From Lachnospiraceae bacterium UBA7196 (lineage in GTDB: Bacteria > Bacillota > Clostridia > Lachnospirales > Lachnospiraceae): a stretch of DNA of 64,000 nucleotides. The stretch spans positions 135,268 to 199,267 of the forward strand of contig DKUU01000028.1 in assembly GCA_002490835.1 (NCBI GenBank). The letters run 5' to 3'. The notes under the pieces were generated by a model, which ran no database searches, was not told the DNA's origin, and worked only from the letters and a program-made list of their open reading frames with translations. A program made the translations under genes and the position numbers. Shown here one piece after another: positions 34,186 through 41,623 of the stretch; position 1 is the first letter of the stretch, and every line of letters starts with the position of its first letter.

Positions 34186-34847
34186 ATCTTATACCCCATT
34201 CCCCGCTTCGTGCGGATCAGCTCTTCTTTTCCAAGAACGCGCAGCTTTTCCCGGATGCGCATAATATTGACGCTTAATGTATTGTCGTCGATATGGATCT
34301 CATTGTCCCAGAGATACTCCACCAGTTGAAGCCTTGATACGATCTCGCCCGCATGCGAAAACAGGCAGTACATGATCTTTAATTCCGTCTTTGTCAATTC
34401 GATTTCCTGCTCCTGCGCGGAGAGCGTGCCCGCAACCGGATCGAGCGTGATCCCGCTATAAGTCAGACTGCCGGACTGCCCGGCCGCCTGTCCTCTTTTT
34501 AACAGCACATTGATTCTGGCAAGCAAAATGGGGATATTGTAGGGCTTGGAAATAAAATCATCCCCGCCCAGAGTCAAAGCCTGCAATTCGTCCATCGCGG
34601 TGCTGCGGCCCGTGAGAAACAGGATCGGCACCTCGGAAAAGCGGCGGATGGACGCGCACAGGCTGTAACCGTTTTGCGCGGGCAGACTGATGTCCAGCAG
34701 GATCAGGTCGGGAGATTCCGCCCTGACCTGCGCCAGTACGTTTTCAAAATCGGTGACACAGGAAACTGCAAACCCCGCGTTTGACAGAAGGGTCTGCAGT
34801 TCTTCCCGGATCAGTTTTTCGTCTTCGATGATTAGAATGTTGTTCAT
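34182..34847 (-). CDS. BceR-like response regulator (OmpR family)
   Basis: A 221-residue regulator. Receiver: IIEDEKLIREEL, phospho-acceptor in LILLDISLP (Asp at about 52), SKPYN. C-terminal winged helix at about 128-220 with LTKTELKIMYCLFSHAGEIV and RTKRGMGYKI. It should activate the bceAB genes. It lies between the DinJ-like gene and the kinase gene with ATGA overlaps at both ends, so all three are one translation unit. Confidence 0.93.
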   Translation of the reverse strand: MNNILIIEDEKLIREELQTLLSNAGFAVSCVTDFENVLAQVRAESPDLILLDISLPAQNGYSLCASIRRFSEVPILFLTGRSTAMDELQALTLGGDDFISKPYNIPILLARINVLLKRGQAAGQSGSLTYSGITLDPVAGTLSAQEQEIELTKTELKIMYCLFSHAGEIVSRLQLVEYLWDNEIHIDDNTLSVNIMRIREKLRVLGKEELIRTKRGMGYKI

Positions 34848-35146
34848 TGTGGTTTGCGGTAATCCCCTTCCGCATCCAATTCTTCAAAAAGAGTATGCGC
34901 ATCAGGATATCGCTTTACCTTTTTCTGCCCTTTCATGATAACTCGCGCTTCCTTCATAGCCGCCTCTGTTTCCGCATTATAACGTGGCTGCTTCATTTCA
35001 AAAGGCAATCCACCTTCCATGATGGATTTCCGGAGAAAGATATTGATTGCATCGGTAACGGTGATTCCAAAACTGGAAAAAAGTTCTTCTGCACTCGTTT
35101 TTGTCTCAGGATCGATTCTGATATTGATATTTGCCGTCTTCGCCAT
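34844..35146 (-). CDS. RelB/DinJ-type antitoxin without toxin partner
   Basis: A 100-residue protein beginning MAKTANINIRIDPETK, the ribbon-helix-helix of RelB/DinJ antitoxins, followed by FGITVTDAINIFLRKSIMEGGLPFE and a charged C-terminal tail of the toxin-wrapping kind. Normally a RelE/YafQ toxin gene follows; here a response regulator follows with a 4-base overlap, and no toxin is found on either side. AAGGAGG lies 7 bases before this ATG, which favours it over the ATG nine codons upstream. It may act as a repressor of the whole operon. Confidence 0.85.
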   Translation of the reverse strand: MAKTANINIRIDPETKTSAEELFSSFGITVTDAINIFLRKSIMEGGLPFEMKQPRYNAETEAAMKEARVIMKGQKKVKRYPDAHTLFEELDAEGDYRKPQ

Positions 35147-35192
35147 GCTGATGCCTCCTTCATCACTGAGCATACAGAGATATTATATTTTT

Positions 35193-35221
35193 AGTATATC
35201 CGGTTTTGCAAGCAACGTCAA
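35193..35221 (-). promoter_or_regulatory. Promoter of the dinJ-like/bceRS operon
   Basis: Minus strand TTGACG, a 17-base spacer, TATACT. The stretch GATAT...ATATC covering the -10 region (about 35179-35200) is a possible operator for the ribbon-helix-helix protein. Confidence 0.7.
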
Positions 35222-35236
35222 CACAACGTGAAACTT

Positions 35237-36697
35237 TTATTCAATCCACCTCAGACAAGTCTCCAGCGCACTCTCCCCGTCAGGGCTCACAATGTCCGGT
35301 ACGGTGCCGCATTCCTCACTCCCCGCGCCGTCCGCCGTCACCCCGTACATGGGGCTGTACTGCACCACCAGACCGCTGTTTGGCAGGATCAGGTAAGCCG
35401 GATCTGTGCCGATCCCGTCCCCGCTCGTCGTCCGACCGACCAGCGTGGCAAAACCGCTCGCCTTGGAAAACATCGCCGCATACTCGGAAGAAGAATAATT
35501 TGTCTCACTGACCAAAAGCCAGATCTTCCCGCGAAATCCGTTTCCAGTCGGCTTTACCTCATAGATCTCCGGATAAAACCAGTCGCAGTCCGCGGCATCC
35601 TCCCGATTTAACTTGGGCATCGCCGGAAGTTCACTGATTGACTGATACAGTCCGGAAGCGACACCTTCTTCCACCCGCAGGAAAGCTCTGTTGTTCTCCC
35701 CGTCCTTGAAAAGCTGATACCCCGGCACCGTCAGCGTCTCTTTGGCAAGCGGCGCTGCGATCAGCTCATTGAAATAATTCATACTGCCGCCCGGATTCTT
35801 GGTGATATCAATGATCAGATTGTCCCAGTCTTTCACCTCCTCATAAAAAGGCAGCAAAATCTTACGGTCAGCTTCCATCCTATCAGGATAAAATGTCCCG
35901 ATGGAAACATAGGCTGTTTTTCCGGATTCCAGAATCTTTGTCTCCACATTGGCAGGCGCCGCTTCCTCAAATACGGCAGTTTCCCCTTCTGCCTCTGTGG
36001 ATTCACCGCAGTCTCCGCCGCCTTCCTCCGCCCGCTTCTCCTCCATCCTGCACTCCACTTCCTGATAATACTTTGTCATGGAAGCATAGGTCCTGTGCGA
36101 AAAAGGATTATCCAATGCCTTAAGATAGGGCTCCCACCGTTCCTGCTCTTCCCTGTCCGACGCTTCAGCATATTCCCTGTTAGACGCAAGTTCACTCTCA
36201 TAGCGCCGCCCCCAAAGCTCCAGATGCCCCAGGGATGAAAATTCCCTGACAAAATCCTTTAAGGTATAAAAATAAGCATCGTCGTTTGCGCACTGTTCCA
36301 CTTTTAACTGATATTCTGCTTCCAGCACATCCAGATTCGCCCCGGCTTGCCGCTTCGCCAATTCCAAATAAGGGTAATTCTCCCGCAGGCCGTCGCAGAG
36401 GCTCTTAAAATCCGCCAGCCGCTGCTTGCCGGAAAGCCCGCCCATCCAGTTCCTTTCTTCGTCGGACATTTGCGCCAAAACCTGCTCTCTCAGCGCCTCT
36501 GCCGCCTGTGTGCCTGTCGCTTCCATCTGATCGCTTTTGATGACAGTCACCGACTGCTCCCTGAAACTGCGACCATCTGTCCCGCAGGCCGTCACCGCCA
36601 CGCCTAAGCCCAGACAGAGTCCAACCGACCAAATCCTTTTCCCTTTACGTGCGGCAGCCGTAAAACCAACTGCCGCCGCCTGTCCTTTTTTCCTCAT
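35237..36697 (-). CDS. S41 family peptidase, predicted lipoprotein
   Basis: A 486-residue protein with a basic N-terminus, a hydrophobic segment and VTAC at about residues 35-38, a lipobox-like site. The S41 core lies in the second half: TAYVSIGTFYPDRMEAD, LIIDITKNPGGSMNYF (about 307) and the serine loop SETNYSSSEYAAMF (about 410), then GRTTSGDGIGTDP. A Glu/Ala-rich insert sits at about 230-250. It is the last gene of an operon with a response regulator and a large sensor kinase, overlapping the kinase by 4 bases. It may process or sense surface proteins for that system. Confidence 0.85.
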   Translation of the reverse strand: MRKKGQAAAVGFTAAARKGKRIWSVGLCLGLGVAVTACGTDGRSFREQSVTVIKSDQMEATGTQAAEALREQVLAQMSDEERNWMGGLSGKQRLADFKSLCDGLRENYPYLELAKRQAGANLDVLEAEYQLKVEQCANDDAYFYTLKDFVREFSSLGHLELWGRRYESELASNREYAEASDREEQERWEPYLKALDNPFSHRTYASMTKYYQEVECRMEEKRAEEGGGDCGESTEAEGETAVFEEAAPANVETKILESGKTAYVSIGTFYPDRMEADRKILLPFYEEVKDWDNLIIDITKNPGGSMNYFNELIAAPLAKETLTVPGYQLFKDGENNRAFLRVEEGVASGLYQSISELPAMPKLNREDAADCDWFYPEIYEVKPTGNGFRGKIWLLVSETNYSSSEYAAMFSKASGFATLVGRTTSGDGIGTDPAYLILPNSGLVVQYSPMYGVTADGAGSEECGTVPDIVSPDGESALETCLRWIE

Positions 36698-39363
36698 ACC
36701 GACTCCACCTCCGTCTGTGTCGTCGGCTCACCTGTCGTCCCTGACGCGGATGCTCCTGCCGCAGATGTGGTGTCTTCCTCGCGTCCATGCACCCGCTCCG
36801 CCCTGTCAAACCGCACCGTCACCGTAAACAAATCGGCATCTGTCTCCACGGTCAGTTTCCCGCCGCAGGCCTCCGTAAAGCTCTTGGCGATGGAAAGTCC
36901 CAGCCCGCTGCCGCCGTCGGTACGGCTTGCGTCGCCGCGCACGAAGCGCTCGGTAAAATCTTTGCTGTTCGTAAGCTCCACACTGGAAGTATTCTTGACA
37001 CGCACCACCGCCTGCCCGTCTTCTTCAGCAAGCGTCAAATATACTCTGGAACCCTCCAGTGAATAGTGCAGCGCATTCTGCAAAAGGTTTTGGAACACCC
37101 TGTAAAGCCTCTGGCCGTCCGCCAGCACCGACACAGGCGTCTCCGGGATCGTCGTGCGCATCACCAGCGTACTTTGACTGATCTGGTCACTCATATCCGC
37201 AAGGGTCTGCCTCAGCAGCTTGCTAAGATCCAACACTTCCATCTGCATCGGCAGCTGCCCTGATGCCGCCTTGCTGACTTCAAATACATCCTGTACGATG
37301 TTTTTCAGGCGTTCCGATTTTTCTCCCAAAATTTGTACATATTCTTTGACGTGCTGCGGCAGATCCGGCTCCTGCCTTAGCAGTTCCACATAGCTGATAA
37401 TGGAAGTGAGCGGCGTCTTGATATCATGTGACACGTTTGTCACCAGCTCCACCTTCATCCTCTCGCTATTGACCCGTTCAGTCAGTGCAGTCTCCAATCC
37501 CTTTTGAATCTGGTTTAGGTTGTCAGCCGCCTCCCGCAGATCGGTATCCTCAGACAGCGTAAGTTCTCCCGTGAGATTGCCTTCCCGCACCGCCAGAATC
37601 TGCTCGCTGAGCGCGCCGATATCCATAGCAAGCCTGCGGTTTTTCTTTAAATCCCATGCCGTCAGCGCCGTAAAGACAGCGAGTATGGCAAAGACCACTT
37701 CCATGACCAGCAGAAACGGTGTCCCTACGGTTGATACAGCCAGCCCGTACTCCGCCGCATCCTCCACCACCGTTGTCTCATAGATGTGCCCCAAGACCTC
37801 ATTGGATAAGATATCGACCGCGTCCGGATTTTGTGCTAACAGAGCATATAAGACAAACGCCGCCGCAAACAGCGTAAGCAATACCAGTTCTGCGATCAAA
37901 GTCAATCTCTGTCTCCTCACCAGCCTTTTCTGGATCGGATACTTGAGGTCCTTTGTCTTTAACAGATCGATCAGCGGTTTTTTCTGCTTCTTCCCGTTAT
38001 ACCGGACATCCAATGCCGCCAGATAAATAAGCCAGAAGATGATTGCCAGATACGCGCCGCTCATCGCAATACGGGTATACTGCCATGCGATATCGCCCCC
38101 TAAATAAACATCCCAGTTATAATAACCCAAACCACCAGTACCGAAATACCAGACTGCCTCACTGAATGCTCCCCAGCCTTTCACCGCGACAGCCAGAAAC
38201 AGAATGACAAACAGCACCAGTTTTATTTCCAGACACAGCTTCCCCAGAAAAACCCCGATGCGCTCCGCCGCCTGTTTTCTGCTCTTTCGCATCAGAAAAG
38301 CGATGAGCAGTAAAACCGCCGCCGCACCCAAAAAGTGTCTCGTCCACTCCGCCTGATACTGCAAATAGTCGATATTGGTTTTCAAGTAATAGAGGCTGCC
38401 TCCATAGCTTGCGTAACCGCTTCCTTTCTCGTTTGCCACCAGATAGCGCTGCGGGTTCTTTGCCACCGCCAGAAAGATGACCGCGTCCTTGGCCTTATCC
38501 CCCAGCTTATAATTCGCATAACCGGGTACCTGCCAGCGGCTCGCATCCGTGTAAAGCCCATCGCCGTACACATCCTCTTTCCTGCCATCCTTTACGATCT
38601 CTGCCTTGCCGTCGCCCGCTTTGTTGAACCAGAGCGTAAAATTATAGGCTTTGGCGTCAAGGGCTTTTGTATAATCCTCACCGTTCCACGCTTCGCCTGC
38701 CTTTTCCTCATACGCCTCGATGTTTGAGTAAAGGAGTTTGTTCTGATAAATCACGGCATAGCGGATATTTAAGTCCTTCGCCATATTCGCCATATAGTCT
38801 TTTTCATCCGTATAGAAATAACTGCCGGAGCCATAGTAACTGCCGTCGATCGTCTTCGCTTCGGCGGACAGTTCCTCATAGTGCGCCTGCCGCTCTCCCA
38901 GATAGTTAAGATAGTCGTCCACATTGCCGCCAAACTCTTCAAGACTCGGAATCCGTCCCGCGTCTTCATTGTAACCGGCAACCTGTTCTGTCGCAGGCAG
39001 TTTTGCAACAGTCACCTCCGCCGCACCTTCCGTCACAATGTCGCTTATCAAGCCATCCTCGATATCGTTCAGCACCTTATCAAACTGCTCCTGGTATTTC
39101 TCAGCCATTCCCGCATTATAATTGTAATCCGCCGAAACGATCAGGCTGCCCGTGGCCACACCCAAAAGGTCAGAGAGTCTGTTGCTGATGATCCATCGAA
39201 ACTCTCCGTTTTCCTGATAATCTAACGGCCCCGCAAAGACCTTTTCTCCGCAGGCCACGAGCAGGGCTGCCGCCGACATCAGATGAATGACCAATATGGT
39301 CAATCCCATTGCAAAAGCCAAAAAACTAATAATGATCCTACTTTTTTTCCATTTTGTATCCAA
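36694..39363 (-). CDS. Large membrane sensor histidine kinase
   Basis: An 889-residue kinase. One helix at about 10-35, a large external part (about 40-345), several helices (about 345-585), a HAMP-like linker (GNLTGELTLSEDTDLREA), HisKA with NVSHDIKTPLTSIISYVELL (about 655) and HATPase with LQNALHYS and GSGLGLSIAKSF (about 835). A Thr/Ala-rich tail ends the protein. The start is TTG at 39363, overlapping the regulator gene by 26 bases. The kinase core is of the type seen in many clostridial VanS-like proteins; the large external region could bind a surface ligand. Confidence 0.9.
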   Translation of the reverse strand: MDTKWKKSRIIISFLAFAMGLTILVIHLMSAAALLVACGEKVFAGPLDYQENGEFRWIISNRLSDLLGVATGSLIVSADYNYNAGMAEKYQEQFDKVLNDIEDGLISDIVTEGAAEVTVAKLPATEQVAGYNEDAGRIPSLEEFGGNVDDYLNYLGERQAHYEELSAEAKTIDGSYYGSGSYFYTDEKDYMANMAKDLNIRYAVIYQNKLLYSNIEAYEEKAGEAWNGEDYTKALDAKAYNFTLWFNKAGDGKAEIVKDGRKEDVYGDGLYTDASRWQVPGYANYKLGDKAKDAVIFLAVAKNPQRYLVANEKGSGYASYGGSLYYLKTNIDYLQYQAEWTRHFLGAAAVLLLIAFLMRKSRKQAAERIGVFLGKLCLEIKLVLFVILFLAVAVKGWGAFSEAVWYFGTGGLGYYNWDVYLGGDIAWQYTRIAMSGAYLAIIFWLIYLAALDVRYNGKKQKKPLIDLLKTKDLKYPIQKRLVRRQRLTLIAELVLLTLFAAAFVLYALLAQNPDAVDILSNEVLGHIYETTVVEDAAEYGLAVSTVGTPFLLVMEVVFAILAVFTALTAWDLKKNRRLAMDIGALSEQILAVREGNLTGELTLSEDTDLREAADNLNQIQKGLETALTERVNSERMKVELVTNVSHDIKTPLTSIISYVELLRQEPDLPQHVKEYVQILGEKSERLKNIVQDVFEVSKAASGQLPMQMEVLDLSKLLRQTLADMSDQISQSTLVMRTTIPETPVSVLADGQRLYRVFQNLLQNALHYSLEGSRVYLTLAEEDGQAVVRVKNTSSVELTNSKDFTERFVRGDASRTDGGSGLGLSIAKSFTEACGGKLTVETDADLFTVTVRFDRAERVHGREEDTTSAAGASASGTTGEPTTQTEVESV

Positions 39364-40036
39364 TGCCCCACACCACCTTTATATATTCTGGGTCTTTCGG
39401 ATTGAGTTCGATCTTTTCCCGAATGTGCCTGATGTGTACCATCACCGTATTCTCCGGCGAAAAGGAGGGTTCCTCCCAAACTCTCTCGTAGATTTCCTCT
39501 GCCGGAAAGATGCGCCCCCTGTTCCTCATCAGAAGCTCGATGATCTTTGTTTCCGTGGCGGTCAGTCTGACAGGTTCCCCGTCTGCATAGAGCGTGCGTT
39601 CCTTCATACGGTAACAGAGTCTGCCGTTTTCGATCTCGTCCTCCTCATTCATTGCATGGATTCCGCCGAGTGTCGTGTACCTGCGCAGCTGGCTTTTTAC
39701 CCGGGCCGCCAACTCCTGCGGGTTGAAGGGCTTGGCCACATAGTCGTCCGCCCCCATAGAGAGCCCCAGAATCTTATCGGTGTCCTCCGTCTTTGCGCTC
39801 AGCACGATGATGGGAAGGTTTTTGCGCTCCCTGATCTTCATCATCGCGGACAGCCCGTCCAACTTCGGCATCATCACATCCATAATGATGAGCTGCACCT
39901 CCGTCTCGGCCAGAATCCGCAGCGCGTCCATGCCGTCGTAGGCCTTTACCACACGGTAGCCTTCCTTTTCCAGCAGAAGGGCGATCGCCTTTACGATCTC
40001 CCTGTCGTCGTCCACCACCAGCACACATTCGTTCAT
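39338..40036 (-). CDS. OmpR-family response regulator
   Basis: A 232-residue regulator. Receiver: VLVVDDDREIVKAI, phospho-acceptor in LIIMDVMMPKLDG (Asp at about 53), AKPFNPQEL. Winged-helix domain at about 135-230 with LTATETKIIELLMRNRGRIF, YERVWEEPSF and VWGIGYKME. First gene of the regulator-kinase-S41 lipoprotein operon. No clear promoter was recognised in the 88 bases upstream. Confidence 0.95.
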   Translation of the reverse strand: MNECVLVVDDDREIVKAIALLLEKEGYRVVKAYDGMDALRILAETEVQLIIMDVMMPKLDGLSAMMKIRERKNLPIIVLSAKTEDTDKILGLSMGADDYVAKPFNPQELAARVKSQLRRYTTLGGIHAMNEEDEIENGRLCYRMKERTLYADGEPVRLTATETKIIELLMRNRGRIFPAEEIYERVWEEPSFSPENTVMVHIRHIREKIELNPKDPEYIKVVWGIGYKMEKK

Positions 40037-40124
40037 TTGATGATCTTACCCCCTTATCCTTAAGCCTGCCCCCATCATAAAGGGGAGTCCTTACAAAAAA
40101 CTCGTGGGATTTCTTATAAGTTTC

Positions 40125-41432
40125 TTAAATAAAAATAGTCATATAAAGAGGCAGGGTAATCTTCGTGCCGCTCACCCCCACATTACCTGCGACTAGTTTA
40201 TAGGCATAAGGCGGAGCAAATGCCTCGATAAAGTGATTTAAGGATATGGTTGCCCCTCTTTTTGACTTTACCTCCACAGGAATGACCGCTCCGTCGCGCG
40301 CGAAAAGAAATTCGATCTCCTGCGTATTTTTATCATTTTTAAAATAATTCAGTGTAAATCCCCGTTTCACCAGCATATCAAATACAAGATTCTCATAGAT
40401 GCCTCCCTTTGCCGGACCTGTCAGCGTATCTTTTAATAATGCGGTCTGCGTTTCATATCCGTAAAGGGAAGTCAGCAGCCCGATATCGGTTACATACGCC
40501 TTAAACTGTTCCGGCTTCTCATACGCCACAAGAGGAAACTGTGGTATCGATACATTGACACAGAGTTTTATCATGCCCGCATCTACCAGCCAGTTTAAGC
40601 TGTTCTCATACCTTCTGGCATTTCCCTCGCGGCTCACGACCTTATACTGGAATTTTGTATATTCTTTCGACAACTGCCTCGGTATGGAAAGATAACAGTC
40701 ACTGATCTTTTGTCTGGCTGTCGTGGAAGCATAATGCTTGATATCCTCACGGTAGCTTTCCATGATTTTCTTTTGCGTCGCATACACTTCCTGATAATTA
40801 TTGGTGCGCAGAAAGGTATTTACCACCTCCGGCATACCGCCCACCACCAGATATTCCCGAAGCAGCGAAAGAAACTGCTCATGAATGCCGGCGTCCACCT
40901 TTTCCCTGTTATCAAAATACGTTTTCAGCGCCGCCACAGCTTCCGGCGTTTTCCCTACTGCCCAGAGAAACTCTTCAAAATCAAGGGAGAACATTTCCAT
41001 GGTCCTCTCGTACCCGACAGGGATAGAACTCATCTCCCGATAATGGAGTCCCAACAAAGATCCTGAGGCAATCACATCATAACGGTCATCTATCGCCAGA
41101 AACTTTAAGGCCGTCCTTGCATTCGGACATTCCTGTATCTCATCAAAAAAAAGCAGCGTATCATGCTCTGTAAATCGGACGTCCCTGACATAGAGGGATA
41201 TCTTCTTATAGAGTTCCGACGCCTCAAGAGAACCCTCGAATATTTCTTTGTGTTCAGGGTTCTGATAAAAATTCAGATAAATATAGTTGGTATAGTTCCT
41301 TTTCCCAAATTCCTCAATGATAAAGGTTTTCCCAATCTGTCTGGCGCCCTGTACCAAAAGACATTCCCGCTGCTTGTTGCGCTTCCATTCTAATAGCGCA
41401 TCGTATATTTTTCTTTTTAACATAGACTGCAC
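40125..41432 (-). CDS. AAA family ATPase with DUF4143 domain (second copy)
   Basis: A 435-residue paralogue of 10205-11500. P-loop LVQGARQIGKTFIIEEFGKR at about 26-45, Walker B TLLFFDEIQECPNA at about 93, DUF4143 at about 205-410, and a PD-(D/E)XK-like end with TQEIEFLFARDGAVIPVEVKSKRG. Function unknown. The two copies are only moderately alike and flanked by different genes, so they look like independent acquisitions rather than a local duplication. Confidence 0.88.
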   Translation of the reverse strand: MQSMLKRKIYDALLEWKRNKQRECLLVQGARQIGKTFIIEEFGKRNYTNYIYLNFYQNPEHKEIFEGSLEASELYKKISLYVRDVRFTEHDTLLFFDEIQECPNARTALKFLAIDDRYDVIASGSLLGLHYREMSSIPVGYERTMEMFSLDFEEFLWAVGKTPEAVAALKTYFDNREKVDAGIHEQFLSLLREYLVVGGMPEVVNTFLRTNNYQEVYATQKKIMESYREDIKHYASTTARQKISDCYLSIPRQLSKEYTKFQYKVVSREGNARRYENSLNWLVDAGMIKLCVNVSIPQFPLVAYEKPEQFKAYVTDIGLLTSLYGYETQTALLKDTLTGPAKGGIYENLVFDMLVKRGFTLNYFKNDKNTQEIEFLFARDGAVIPVEVKSKRGATISLNHFIEAFAPPYAYKLVAGNVGVSGTKITLPLYMTIFI

Positions 41433-41483
41433 CTGCCAATCGTTTTCGGGATTCTATTCCTATTAGTTCCTGTTTTCCCTTAT

Positions 41484-41513
41484 ATTATACTGACTGCCAG
41501 CACATTCCGTCAA
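41484..41513 (-). promoter_or_regulatory. Promoter of the second DUF4143 ATPase gene
   Basis: Minus strand TTGACG, an 18-base spacer, consensus TATAAT, about 50 bases before the start at 41432. Confidence 0.75.
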
Positions 41514-41623
41514 TCCTATTTGCATCTTTTGGGGCAATTCTATTTTATAAAATCGCACTTAATTTGACAAATATATTCAAATAGTTTGCATCTTTTTAGA
41601 GAGTTTGCAAAATCTATCTTACA

